Positions 15,542-24,264 of a stretch of 45,778 nucleotides of DNA are shown here, piece by piece. The stretch is from the NCBI GenBank assembly GCA_902766105.1, contig CACXCI010000061.1, positions 1 to 45,778 on the forward strand, written 5' to 3'. Numbering within the stretch: the first letter of the stretch is position 1; the number at the start of each line of letters is the position of its first letter. The position numbers were made by a program, and so were the translations under genes. Under the pieces are notes generated by a model. It ran no database searches, was not told the origin of the DNA, and saw only the letters and a list, made by a program, of their open reading frames with translations. This DNA is from an uncultured bacterium. GTDB lineage: Bacteria; Cyanobacteriota; Vampirovibrionia; Gastranaerophilales; Gastranaerophilaceae.

Positions 15542-16186
15542 ATGAAAATAACAACTCAATCACAATACCCCCAATATCGTATAACTCCTCAATTTAAAGG
15601 TTTGTTAACCTCAAAGTGTGCGAATCTTAACATATATAAAATAGAGGATAATTTTGATTTAAAATTTGTTAAGGATTTAGAAGGAAAAATTAATTTTGAA
15701 TCTTTAATGCCCGGGTTGTCTAAATCTCAGTATTCAAGATGGCATGAAATGCTAGAATATGCGGTATATAATGCTTCAAATCCGAATAATATAACATATA
15801 TTGCAACATCCAATAACAAAGTATGTGGAATAATAACATATTTTCCTGATAAAACGACCTCATTGGATTGTATTTGTACCTGGCCTGTTGAGGTTGGTAA
15901 AAAGGTAAAATTTGGCGGCAAGGCGTTATTTCGTCAAGTATTTGAGGATTTTTTCAAACAAAATGGTACAAGAATGAAATTAGAAGCAATAACAAACGGA
16001 CCATTTGACACTATATCAAAATATGAGCCTTTGGGTTTTCATACGACATCTGATATTTATCCGACAAAAGTTGTCATGGAAGCAAACAAATACAAAATAA
16101 AAGAAAGTCTAGATTTTTTGAACGGGTTATTACATTATAAAAAAGTACCCCCCAAAAAAGTGAATTTACGTGAATTAGAAATATAA
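15542..16186 (+). CDS. GNAT-like acetyltransferase with N-terminal F-x-G signature
   Basis: 214 residues. Residues 1-22 form a polar leader ending in ITPQFKG. From about residue 85 the pattern fits a GNAT fold: ITYIATSNNKVCGIITYFPD (beta2-beta4), then VGKKVKFGGKALFRQVFEDFFKQNG, where the first part would be the acetyl-CoA pyrophosphate loop and helix. MKLEAITNGPFDTISKYEPLGFH is the usual C-terminal strand-helix-LGF ending. The acceptor substrate is unknown. The next gene starts three bases after its stop, so the two are co-transcribed and probably translationally coupled. No clear Shine-Dalgarno precedes ATG 15542. Confidence 0.65.
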   Translation: MKITTQSQYPQYRITPQFKGLLTSKCANLNIYKIEDNFDLKFVKDLEGKINFESLMPGLSKSQYSRWHEMLEYAVYNASNPNNITYIATSNNKVCGIITYFPDKTTSLDCICTWPVEVGKKVKFGGKALFRQVFEDFFKQNGTRMKLEAITNGPFDTISKYEPLGFHTTSDIYPTKVVMEANKYKIKESLDFLNGLLHYKKVPPKKVNLRELEI

Positions 16187-16188
16187 AT

Positions 16189-16695
16189 ATGCAAGTATCA
16201 TTTCAAGGAATAAATAATCTTTCGATTGTGAATACCAAATATAAAACAGACGGTCTGTACAAGGCGATAAACGGTCAGGTTAAGCATGGAAACATGAACT
16301 ACAGCAGTTATAATTTAAAATGCCGTTTAACCAACGATACAGATGGCGATGACTTGCAGTATTTTCATGATCAACTTGCAAAATGTCGTATGTGTTATCA
16401 AGTTAATTGTTTGGATATGAAAAATCCGGATATCGTTGATATTGCTATGGTAAAAAGAAGCGCTGCGGATAGCAAAGAGGATAATTTCATATTTTCAATA
16501 AGAGATTATGTAATAATGCTTGATGAATTTCAGGTGTTGCCGCTTGTTGATTTTATTGCAAAAATTACCAAAAAAATTTCACAAAAATCTGACATTTCCA
16601 AAAAGGACAGATTGATTGCACAATTTATGAATGAGTCTATAGCGCAAAAGGCAAAGAGTTTTATTGAAAAAGGCGAAAATGGACATCTGAATTAA
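16189..16695 (+). CDS. Hypothetical protein with N-terminal VSFQG signature
   Basis: 168 residues, no known family. It opens MQVSFQGINNLSIVNTKYKT, with the F-x-G signature at residues 4-7. The middle part contains three cysteines (CRMCYQVNC, about 70-80), a possible metal-binding or structural cluster. A hydrophobic/charged helical C-terminus follows. It begins three bases after the GNAT-like gene and runs to within one base of the ruvA stop, so the region is very compact. Function is unknown, but pairing with an acetyltransferase suggests a partner or substrate role; this is inference. Confidence 0.7.
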   Translation: MQVSFQGINNLSIVNTKYKTDGLYKAINGQVKHGNMNYSSYNLKCRLTNDTDGDDLQYFHDQLAKCRMCYQVNCLDMKNPDIVDIAMVKRSAADSKEDNFIFSIRDYVIMLDEFQVLPLVDFIAKITKKISQKSDISKKDRLIAQFMNESIAQKAKSFIEKGENGHLN

Positions 16696-16696
16696 C

Positions 16697-17320
16697 TTAT
16701 ACGGATAAAATTCTTAGAGTTTCTTTTAAAATTTCTTCTGCCGGTGCATTATCTGATATTTTAGCAAGAACTTTTTCCATCGCAGGTGCAATTTCATTGT
16801 TGTTATAACCCAGTGATAACAGTACCATTTGAGCATCTTCTATATTCTGATTTCCTTCGGAGGAAATTTTTGACATAGTTTTTTGTGGTAGTGTGCTTCC
16901 CTGGTAAGAGGTTAATTTATCCTTCAACTCTAATATAATTTTTTGCGCAAGTTTCGGACCTACTCCTTTTGCTTTTGTCAGTTCTTTAAAATCACCGTCA
17001 AGTACAAATCCGACTAAATCGGAAACGCCGAAAGAATTTAGCAAAACAAGTGCCATCTTAGTGCCTACTCCTGAAACTGAGGTTAAGATATTAAATATAT
17101 CTCTGTCTTCACGTTTTAAAAATCCGCAAAGACACATTTTATCTTCTCTGTGTATTAAAACTGAGTATATTTTTATTTCATCTCCAATTTCGGGAAGATT
17201 TGTAAAATCTCTTTCCATAATTTCAAAACTGTAACCTGCGCCGGCAGCTTCAACAGTTGCATAGCATCCTTTAGTACCGGAGGTTTTGTATGTAAAAATT
17301 CCTTTTATATAATCAAACAT
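16697..17320 (-). CDS. ruvA: Holliday junction branch migration protein RuvA
   Basis: 207 residues, full length. RuvA tetramers hold the four-way junction and load the RuvB motor. The N-terminal OB-fold begins MFDYIKGIFTYK. Two helix-hairpin-helix motifs are visible: SVSGVGTKMALVLL and AKGVGPKLAQKIILEL. The C-terminal domain III (EDAQMVLLSLGYNNNEIAPAMEKVL), which contacts RuvB, is present. The gene starts five bases after dnaA, with TAAGGAG in the dnaA tail as its ribosome-binding site, so dnaA-ruvA form an operon. No ruvB or ruvC is nearby. Confidence 0.96.
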   Translation of the reverse strand: MFDYIKGIFTYKTSGTKGCYATVEAAGAGYSFEIMERDFTNLPEIGDEIKIYSVLIHREDKMCLCGFLKREDRDIFNILTSVSGVGTKMALVLLNSFGVSDLVGFVLDGDFKELTKAKGVGPKLAQKIILELKDKLTSYQGSTLPQKTMSKISSEGNQNIEDAQMVLLSLGYNNNEIAPAMEKVLAKISDNAPAEEILKETLRILSV

Positions 17321-17325
17321 TTCCC

Positions 17326-18750
17326 CTACTCCTTAAATGTTGTTTTTATTTCGTCAATAATATTTTGCAGTTCGTTATCAACTTTTAATTTATCAACCAC
17401 CATATCGCAGGAATACATAATTGTGGAGTGTTTTTTGGCAAAATATTCTCCGATTGATTCATAACTCATTCCCAAAACATCTCTGGCAAGATAAATGGCG
17501 ATATGACGAGCTTTTGCAATTTTTTGCTGACGTGCGGTACTTTTTAATTCTTTCAGAGTTAAGCTATAGTAATTTGCAACAGATTGAGCGATTTTGTCTA
17601 TGGTCAAATCTCTTTTACGAACCTCACAATTAAGAGCTTTTTGTGCGGTTTCTATTGTAATTCCCTGATTAAAAAATTCTGCGTATGCGCTAACTTTGTT
17701 GAATGCGCCTTTAAGCTCACGAACATTGTTTACAAAGTTATCCGCAATATATTCAAAGACATCTTCTTCGGCCTCAACTCCTAGACTGGCAGCATAAGCT
17801 TTTACGATTTCAACCCTTGTTTCAAAAGCCGGAGGTTTAATATCAACAACCAAACCTGTTTCAAAACGGGTTCTCAGACGATTATCAAGCTTTGGTATAT
17901 CTGCAGGCAATCTGTCTGATGCTATTACGATTTGCTTGTTGTTTGTGTATAAAGCCTCAAAAGTTGAGAAAAATTCTTTCATTGTACCGCTTTTTGATTC
18001 AATAAACTGAATATCATCCATAAGTAAGATATCAATATTTTGAAATTTCTGATGGAATTTTCTCATCATTGTGTTATTTGTGTCTGTTGAACGTTTTTTG
18101 TCAGGTGTTGAATTGTATTGAAAGCATTTTACCCATTCGTTAAAATATTCTTCCATACGAATATAACGCACTCTCAATTGAGGTTTGTTAAAAATAATAT
18201 AATGCCCGATTGCTTGCAGGAGGTGAGTCTTTCCTAAACCGGATGCGCCATATATAAACAGCGGATTAAACTTTTTAGCAGGATTGTTTGCAACTGAAAA
18301 TGCCGCATTATAAGCAAAACTTGAATTATCACCGACAACAAAATTTTCAAATTTCAAATTAAGATTCAAATTTGCACTCGATTGCATTTGTGCCAAAGAT
18401 TTTTTTGCATCCTGCTCTTGTTTTTCTTCTTCGGTTTGCCCTGCAATTTGTTTTGATAATTCTGTTTTGCGTGCTTTTATATATTTTTTTGCATAATCAG
18501 GGTCATAAGTAAGAGAAAAAGTTGCACTTTCTCCCAAAACCGACCTTACGGATTCTTTGATTTTTTCAGTCCAGCCTTTTTTTATAATGTCTATTGCCAT
18601 AGGATGAGGGGATAACAAGACAAGCGTATTGTTTTCACAGTCTGCCGCCTCAAGAGGTTTAACCCAAGTATTAAAAACATGCTCAGGCAAATTTGCCTCA
18701 AGCTCGCATTTAACCTTGTTCCATACTTCTTTAACCTCAACAATATCCAT
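17326..18750 (-). CDS. dnaA: Chromosomal replication initiator DnaA
   Basis: 474 residues, normal length. Domain I (1-85) starts with the typical WNKVKCELEANLPEHVFNTWVKPL. Domain II is a short Glu/Lys/Gln linker (about 90-130). The AAA+ domain III has Walker A GASGLGKT (168-175), Walker B with ILLMDDIQFIE and sensor motifs near NRLRTRFETGL. Domain IV carries the DNA-binding signature YESIGEYFAKKHSTIMYSC. Usual partners dnaN, recF or gyrB are absent; ruvA follows instead. No cluster of DnaA boxes was found on either side, so the origin is probably elsewhere. Confidence 0.97.
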   Translation of the reverse strand: MDIVEVKEVWNKVKCELEANLPEHVFNTWVKPLEAADCENNTLVLLSPHPMAIDIIKKGWTEKIKESVRSVLGESATFSLTYDPDYAKKYIKARKTELSKQIAGQTEEEKQEQDAKKSLAQMQSSANLNLNLKFENFVVGDNSSFAYNAAFSVANNPAKKFNPLFIYGASGLGKTHLLQAIGHYIIFNKPQLRVRYIRMEEYFNEWVKCFQYNSTPDKKRSTDTNNTMMRKFHQKFQNIDILLMDDIQFIESKSGTMKEFFSTFEALYTNNKQIVIASDRLPADIPKLDNRLRTRFETGLVVDIKPPAFETRVEIVKAYAASLGVEAEEDVFEYIADNFVNNVRELKGAFNKVSAYAEFFNQGITIETAQKALNCEVRKRDLTIDKIAQSVANYYSLTLKELKSTARQQKIAKARHIAIYLARDVLGMSYESIGEYFAKKHSTIMYSCDMVVDKLKVDNELQNIIDEIKTTFKE

Positions 18751-18900
18751 ATGAAAATTCTACAATAAAAAATAGAACTTATGTACAAAAAGTTAAAATA
18801 TATTACCCGACTGTTTAATTGTAAAAAATACAATTATTTTATTTAATGTAGTTATAGATTAAAAATCTTTTTCATACTTCCAGCTATTCTTAATTCCAAC

Positions 18901-18924
18901 GAGGACTTTTGTCCTCTTTTTTTT
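18901..18924 (+). terminator. Rho-independent terminator with no upstream coding gene
   Basis: GAGGAC-TTTT-GTCCTC followed by eight T. It points rightward, but the DNA before it is the upstream region of dnaA, which runs leftward. It could end a short non-coding RNA started between about 18790 and 18870. Confidence 0.7.
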
Positions 18925-18937
18925 ACATGTTTAGCGA

Positions 18938-18966
18938 TTGCAAAATATTAGTAAAATATATATACT
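18938..18966 (+). promoter_or_regulatory. Promoter of the PHP-domain gene
   Basis: TTGCAA (18938-18943), a 17-base spacer and TATACT (18961-18966). The predicted start near 18973 leaves room for the GCAGG Shine-Dalgarno before ATG 18997. Confidence 0.5.
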
Positions 18967-18996
18967 TGTTAAGTATAAATGATTGCAGGTTTTGGT

Positions 18997-19956
18997 ATGA
19001 AAAAATTAATAAGTTGTGTGATATTATTTTGGATATTATTATTTATCGGATACTCGGTCTGTAATTCGTACAGATACAAGATAAAAACTCCAATGCCGGA
19101 TATTGAGTATAAAAAATCTATTATCAGAGATTCACACAATTTAACTTATACTTTAGAGGCACTCAGACCAGTGATGGGACCAGAAGAATTGTCGGAATTT
19201 ATAAAGGCTAACGATAAAAATCCGCAGATTTACATTCCTAATAATATAAACAGGGTTAAAGGTGTGTACAGAGCTAATCTTCACACTCATACAACAAATT
19301 CGGATGGAATAGCAACTGTTGAAGAAAGGATGAATGAGGCTCAAGCATACGCCCAAAAACACATTAAAGATGGTTATATGGTGCTTGCAATTACTGATCA
19401 CAATACGGTATTAGGTGCGCAGGAGGTTATAAGGGTTCTTGAAAGAAATAAAAACAAGTATACTAACATAAAAGTCATTCCTGGAATTGAAATTTTTACT
19501 CAGTACCAAAACAGTAAACATTCATTTTACCCTATGGAAATTCATGTTTTAACTTGGGGCATAAACCCTTTTGACCGTTTTTTAAAACATGAATTTTATA
19601 AGAAGGATAAAAAGGACAAATGGAATAGAACAACTCCTGACAGAGATTTTGACCGTACAATAACTATAATGTCAAAATACGGACTTGTTGGAGTTGCTCA
19701 TCCGGCAAGGTATACGGAAGAAATGGGCAAATACAAATATCCTTATATTACAGAAATGTTTTTAAGATATAAAAATTTGAATCAGAATATCAAATTTGCG
19801 GAAATCTACTATCAGGCTTATGAAAAATCATATACTGCCAAAAAACTTGGTAATGAATATCATAAGTACATAAATTATATAAATAGTGAGGCCGTAAGGC
19901 TTGGTATTATTCGCACAGGCAGTACAGATGCCCATGGATTAAGCATTTTCAAATAA
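18997..19956 (+). CDS. Membrane-anchored PHP-domain metal-dependent phosphoesterase
   Basis: 319 residues from ATG 18997. An in-frame ATG at 18979 adds six residues, but 18997 has an AGG Shine-Dalgarno and begins with a typical MKKLISCVILFWILLFIGY signal anchor. The PHP metal-site motifs are all present: NLHTHTTNSDG, ITDHN, PGIE, VAHPAR and GSTDAHG. PHP enzymes hydrolyse phosphoesters with a di- or tri-metal site. With its N-terminal anchor this one probably acts outside the cytoplasmic membrane. The substrate is unknown. It is followed by the convergent mini-DprA gene 23 bases later. Confidence 0.87.
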   Translation: MKKLISCVILFWILLFIGYSVCNSYRYKIKTPMPDIEYKKSIIRDSHNLTYTLEALRPVMGPEELSEFIKANDKNPQIYIPNNINRVKGVYRANLHTHTTNSDGIATVEERMNEAQAYAQKHIKDGYMVLAITDHNTVLGAQEVIRVLERNKNKYTNIKVIPGIEIFTQYQNSKHSFYPMEIHVLTWGINPFDRFLKHEFYKKDKKDKWNRTTPDRDFDRTITIMSKYGLVGVAHPARYTEEMGKYKYPYITEMFLRYKNLNQNIKFAEIYYQAYEKSYTAKKLGNEYHKYINYINSEAVRLGIIRTGSTDAHGLSIFK

Positions 19957-19979
19957 AGACCAATATAAAGTAAAACGGA

Positions 19980-20579
19980 TTAATCTAGGTAGAATACAGT
20001 TATAACTTTATGACCTTCTTCTGCATATTCAACAGCACTATGTAAAGTTCTGCTTGTATGAGAAAGGAAACATATTAACTGATTACATTCATCAATAATT
20101 TCTCTGTTACAAACTCTTGAAGCATCAGCCAAAGTCATCATAGCACGGTCTGAATGTTCAATAATATTAGGAACGCCAATAAGTTGATCCTGAACATCAG
20201 ATGGCTGTTGTCCAATAGTTTGTGGTAAAATTACACACAATTTATCAGGATTAGCCTTCATTGCACCACGAATAGCTGCTGCGTTTGTTCCTGAAGAACC
20301 GCCTGATGTTATAATTGTATTTCCCTGCATAACAAGAGCGGTTGCGAGGGTTTCAATCATTTGTTGGTGGGTGATTGGAAGATTACGGCTTCCGATGATT
20401 GCAATTTTCTTTGCTGATTGTTTTATTGTTGCTAATTCCATTGCTAATTCATCTACTGTGTTTGGTGATTCTGATTTTACAGTGTCCATATCGTCATCAA
20501 TAGGTACTACAATCGATTTTTGAACATCGTCTTGATTTTCGTCTAAACTTAACAAAATTCCCATATCACTATCTGTCAT
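19980..20579 (-). CDS. Stand-alone DprA/SMF-like Rossmann protein
   Basis: 199 residues against about 290-380 for full DprA. An acidic N-terminal tail (1-45) precedes a single Rossmann-like domain: AKKIAIIGSRNLPITHQQ (the IVGSR motif), then IITSGGSSGTNAAAIRGAM, matching the SGxAxGxDxxAHxGAL motif of DprA with the His missing. RTLHSAVEYAEEGHKVITVFY closes the fold. There is no SAM or winged-helix domain. Small DprA-like proteins of about 200 residues are annotated as recombination mediators in cyanobacteria. A LOG-type or nucleotide-binding function is also possible. The Shine-Dalgarno AAAGGAAG fixes the ATG at 20579. It is divergent from pcrA. Confidence 0.75.
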   Translation of the reverse strand: MTDSDMGILLSLDENQDDVQKSIVVPIDDDMDTVKSESPNTVDELAMELATIKQSAKKIAIIGSRNLPITHQQMIETLATALVMQGNTIITSGGSSGTNAAAIRGAMKANPDKLCVILPQTIGQQPSDVQDQLIGVPNIIEHSDRAMMTLADASRVCNREIIDECNQLICFLSHTSRTLHSAVEYAEEGHKVITVFYLD

Positions 20580-20667
20580 TTTCTTCCTTTACCTTTTTAA
20601 TTTGCATTATATATTTTTTTCAACTATGCTAGATTATATCATATTTTTTTTGATTTGGGAAGAGGTC

Positions 20668-23187
20668 ATGGAAAATCTATTAGAAAATCTTAATACGCAA
20701 CAGGTTCAAGCTGTTCAAACGACAACAGGTTCTCTGTTAATACTTGCCGGTGCAGGTTCGGGAAAAACAAAAGTTTTGACAACCAGAATTGCTTATATGA
20801 TAAAAAACGGTATAAAGCCACGCAATATTTTAGCCGTAACATTTACAAATAAAGCTGCTAAGGAAATGAAAGAGCGTATCGGTAAAATTTTGGGTGAAGA
20901 TACCGTTAAATATATGTGGGTTGGCACATTCCACGGTATATGCGGAAGAATTCTAAGAGAAAATATTGACAAATACAACACCGCAACAGGAAAGCATTTG
21001 GATAAAAATTTCACGATATATGATGATTCTGACACCAATCAAATTATTACACGAGCTATAAAAAAGCTGAATTTGGATGAAAAAGTTTATCCTGTAAAAA
21101 TGGTTAAAACTGTTATATCAAATGCAAAAAACAAAATGCAGGATGCAACAAATTTTTCGACTTATGCGAAAGATTTTAAATCCCAAAGAATCGCATCTAT
21201 TTATGAAGAATATGAAAAAACGTTAAACAGCAACAATGCAATTGATTTTGATGATATGTTAATGCTTACTGTTAAGCTTTTAGAGCAAAATGAAGATGTC
21301 AGGGATAAATATTATGAACGTTTTCAACATATTATGGTTGATGAATATCAAGATACAAACCTTGCCCAATATAATTTGGTGAATATGCTATACACAAATC
21401 TTTCAAAAGATGTTCCTTCTGAGCGTTCATTATGTGTTGTTGGTGATGTTGATCAATCCATTTATTCGTGGCGTGGTGCGGATTTTAGAATAATATTAAA
21501 CTTTCAGCATGATTACCCTGATGCAAAGCTGATTAAGCTTGAACAAAACTATCGTTCAACTGCTCATATTCTTAATGCGGCCAATGCCGTTATTGAAAAC
21601 AATGAAGAACGGGTTGAAAAAGTTTTGTATTCCAATAAGGGTGAAGGTGAGAAATTAAGCTACTATATAGCTGATGATGAAGCTGATGAAGCAAATTATA
21701 TAATAAGTAACATAAAGCGTACCGCAGGCGGAAATTACAATCAATTTGCAATTCTATACAGAACAAACAACCAATCACGTGCGTTAGAAGAAGCATGTAT
21801 GGCATCAGGTGTTCCGTATAGAATTTATGGCGGTACAAAGTTTTATGACAGAGCTGAGGTTAAAACGGTTATATGTTATTTAAAATTAATAAATAATACC
21901 GACGATTCTCAGAGTTTACGCAGAGTAATAAATATACCAAAGCGTGGAATTGGTGATACAACTATTAAAAACTTATCTGATTTTGCAAACGAACGCGATA
22001 TCAGCCTTTTTGAAGCTATAAAAATTTGTGAGGAATCAGAAATTCCGACCAAAACTCAATCAAAATTAAAAGATTTTGCAAATTTAATTCAAAAGTTTAG
22101 AGATGCACAAAATGCGTATAATTTAAAAGATTTTGTAACTCTCGTAATTGAAAAATCAGGATATTTAGCAGAGTTACAGGCAAAAGCTGCAACAAATCCT
22201 GAATTTCAGGATGATATAAATAACTTGCAAGAACTTGTTAACGTAGCAGAAGAGTTTGTCCCAGAAGAAGAAGATAATTTGCTTGGTGAATTCCTGCAGC
22301 AGGTTGCATTAGTGTCTGATTTGGATTCTATGGTTGATGAGGCAAATAACGTTACTATGATGACGTTGCATGCTGCAAAAGGTCTTGAATTTCCGACTGT
22401 CTTTATTGCAGGAATGGATGAAGGAATATTTCCAAGTCAAAGAACGCTTCAAGTTCCGTCCGAAGTCGAAGAAGAACGTCGCTTGATGTATGTGGGAATT
22501 ACAAGAGCTGAGGAAAAATTGTATCTTGTTTCTGCAAAGCGTCGCCAAACGTGGGGCGAATACCGATATTATAACCCTTCAAGATTTATAGAAGAAATTC
22601 CTCATAATCTTATAGAATCCTATGAATCAGAAGGTTATTCCCGTAATTCTTCAACTTTCCGCTCTGCTGTTAGTAAGGCAAAGGAAAATTATGCAAAATC
22701 AGACTCTGACGGATATGTAAAACCATCAACAGGATTTGGTGCAAATTTTGTTGCACCTCAAAGAAGAGGGCTTGCTTCATCTTCAAGTTCGTCCGGAAAT
22801 AACAATTATTCAGCATACAAAAAGCCGACTTCTAATCGTACTCCTCAGAGGACTATTATAGTTAAATCAGTTGTAAACAAAAAACGTGAAGAAGAAAAAA
22901 TTGCAGCATTTTTTAAAGATAATGCGATAAAAAGAATGGCAGAAGAACGCAGACAAAGACTTGAAGCAGAACGAATACAAGCACAAGAGCGTGAAGCACA
23001 AAGGAACAGCAATAAATTTGTCGAAGATGTTTTAGCTGTGGGACAAAGGGTTTTTCACGACAAAATGGGCATAGGGCATATTACAGATGTGGTAAATGTA
23101 GGTGATAGCATTATGTATACTGTTGATTTTGGTAAGCTTGGGAAAAAAGCTATGGATGCTTCTTATGCAAAATTAAAAAAAATCTAG
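20668..23187 (+). CDS. pcrA: UvrD/PcrA-family ATP-dependent DNA helicase
   Basis: 839 residues from ATG 20668, which has an AGAGG Shine-Dalgarno. The longer frame from TTG 20602 adds 22 non-family residues. This is a superfamily-1A 3'-5' helicase for repair, replication restart and removal of RecA filaments. Motifs in order are Q-motif LNTQQVQAV, motif I LAGAGSGKT, Ia AVTFTNKAAKEMKERI, II MVDEYQDTN, III VGDVDQSIYSWRGAD, IV KLEQNYRST, V MTLHAAKGLEFPTVFI and VI EERRLMYVGITRAEEKLYL. The C-terminus has a Lys/Glu/Arg-rich coiled stretch and a Tudor-like end (GQRVFHDKMGIGHITDV) used by PcrA to contact RNA polymerase. Confidence 0.96.
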   Translation: MENLLENLNTQQVQAVQTTTGSLLILAGAGSGKTKVLTTRIAYMIKNGIKPRNILAVTFTNKAAKEMKERIGKILGEDTVKYMWVGTFHGICGRILRENIDKYNTATGKHLDKNFTIYDDSDTNQIITRAIKKLNLDEKVYPVKMVKTVISNAKNKMQDATNFSTYAKDFKSQRIASIYEEYEKTLNSNNAIDFDDMLMLTVKLLEQNEDVRDKYYERFQHIMVDEYQDTNLAQYNLVNMLYTNLSKDVPSERSLCVVGDVDQSIYSWRGADFRIILNFQHDYPDAKLIKLEQNYRSTAHILNAANAVIENNEERVEKVLYSNKGEGEKLSYYIADDEADEANYIISNIKRTAGGNYNQFAILYRTNNQSRALEEACMASGVPYRIYGGTKFYDRAEVKTVICYLKLINNTDDSQSLRRVINIPKRGIGDTTIKNLSDFANERDISLFEAIKICEESEIPTKTQSKLKDFANLIQKFRDAQNAYNLKDFVTLVIEKSGYLAELQAKAATNPEFQDDINNLQELVNVAEEFVPEEEDNLLGEFLQQVALVSDLDSMVDEANNVTMMTLHAAKGLEFPTVFIAGMDEGIFPSQRTLQVPSEVEEERRLMYVGITRAEEKLYLVSAKRRQTWGEYRYYNPSRFIEEIPHNLIESYESEGYSRNSSTFRSAVSKAKENYAKSDSDGYVKPSTGFGANFVAPQRRGLASSSSSSGNNNYSAYKKPTSNRTPQRTIIVKSVVNKKREEEKIAAFFKDNAIKRMAEERRQRLEAERIQAQEREAQRNSNKFVEDVLAVGQRVFHDKMGIGHITDVVNVGDSIMYTVDFGKLGKKAMDASYAKLKKI

Positions 23188-23216
23188 TATATTACGTGTA
23201 TTTTATGCAAAACAAA

Positions 23217-23245
23217 TTGATACCTCGTCCAAAATATGATAAAAT
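23217..23245 (+). promoter_or_regulatory. Promoter of the metal-exporter pair
   Basis: TTGATA (23217-23222), a 17-base spacer and TAAAAT (23240-23245). The short leader of about 26 bases carries GTGAGG before ATG 23278. There is no room for a manganese riboswitch. Confidence 0.6.
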
Positions 23246-23277
23246 TATGAAAAATTAGTTATATGTGAGGATTTGAA

Positions 23278-24252
23278 ATGGAAGGTATAATTCAAAATAT
23301 ACAACAAGTGCTTGGTGTTCCTGCTTTTTTAATAAATCAGTGTACATTTATACCTGAATTTATCAGAGAGGCTATAATTCAAGCTATAGTATTTGTACCA
23401 TGGTTATATTTTATATATTACGCAATAGAGCTTATTGAACGTTTTTTCTTAAAAAATATAGGGCTATTTATAAAATTTTGTAAAAATTTAGGACCTGTTT
23501 TTGGTTCCGTAATCTCTGTTATTCCTGAATGCGGATATCAGGTTTTGGCAAGTACCTTTTATTCAAGAAAATTAATAACCAGAGGTACTTTGATTGCATT
23601 TTATATCTCTTGTACTGATGATGCTTTACCTTTGTTGTTTATGGATTTTAGTAAGGCTGTGGTTATAATACCTATAATTATTGTAAAATTAGTAGTTGCT
23701 GTAATTGTCGGTTTTTTGGTTGATATTGTATTTTTCTCCAGACAAAAACTTGAAAATACAAATGCTGTAAATATTGATATCAATGAACCCGGCTGCTGTC
23801 ATCACAAAATGATGACTGTTGAGCATCCGCCGTATTGGTGGGCGCATCCGTTACTTCATACTTTTAATGTTTTTATGTTTTCGGTTTTTGTCTTGATATT
23901 TATAAATTGTTTAATAATGAATATGGGTGGCGCTCCGGCTGTTGCATCTGTTATGATGATAGATTCTCCTATTCAGCCGGTAATTGGTGCTGTTTTTGGA
24001 TTAATTCCAAACAGTTTGACATCAATATTTCTTGCTTTAGCTTATGTTAAAGGAATAATAAGTTTGCCGACACTTATGGCAGGTTTAACCTCTACGACCG
24101 GTATAGGGTTATATGCTCTTATGAAATACAACAAAAAGAACGGCGATAACACATTGATAATGGTAATCTTGTTATTAACTGCTATTGGTGTAGGTTTATT
24201 GATGCAGGCAAATATGGATCTAATATCTTCGATTCAGGGATTGTTTCACTAG
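23278..24252 (+). CDS. Putative 10-TM heavy-metal exporter (ArsP_2/DUF2899-like), paralogue 1
   Basis: 324 residues with about ten hydrophobic segments arranged as two similar halves. First-half core: FGSVISVIPECGYQVLAST followed by RGTLIAFYISCTDDALPLL. Second half: VFGLIPNSLTSIFLALAYV then LPTLMAGLTSTTGIGLYAL. The family is annotated as a putative heavy-metal or manganese exporter; the cation is unproven. The half-site cysteine C85 (IPECG) has serine S246 as its second-half counterpart (IPNSL). The central loop holds CCHHK and HPPYWWAHPLLH. It is the first gene of a two-gene tandem; the second starts 12 bases after its stop. Confidence 0.75.
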   Translation: MEGIIQNIQQVLGVPAFLINQCTFIPEFIREAIIQAIVFVPWLYFIYYAIELIERFFLKNIGLFIKFCKNLGPVFGSVISVIPECGYQVLASTFYSRKLITRGTLIAFYISCTDDALPLLFMDFSKAVVIIPIIIVKLVVAVIVGFLVDIVFFSRQKLENTNAVNIDINEPGCCHHKMMTVEHPPYWWAHPLLHTFNVFMFSVFVLIFINCLIMNMGGAPAVASVMMIDSPIQPVIGAVFGLIPNSLTSIFLALAYVKGIISLPTLMAGLTSTTGIGLYALMKYNKKNGDNTLIMVILLLTAIGVGLLMQANMDLISSIQGLFH

Positions 24253-24264
24253 AAAGGCTTTAAT

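Noticed and set aside
18751-18978. Origin of replication beside dnaA
   Set aside because: Only one loose DnaA-box-like sequence (TTATGTACA) was found, and no cluster or DnaN gene. AT-richness alone is the genome norm.
20602-20667. TTG start extending the PcrA helicase by 22 residues
   Set aside because: The extension is hydrophobic and unlike the family, while ATG 20668 has AGAGG at the right distance.
23188-23277. Manganese riboswitch before the exporter pair
   Set aside because: The predicted leader is only about 26 bases and shows no structured aptamer.
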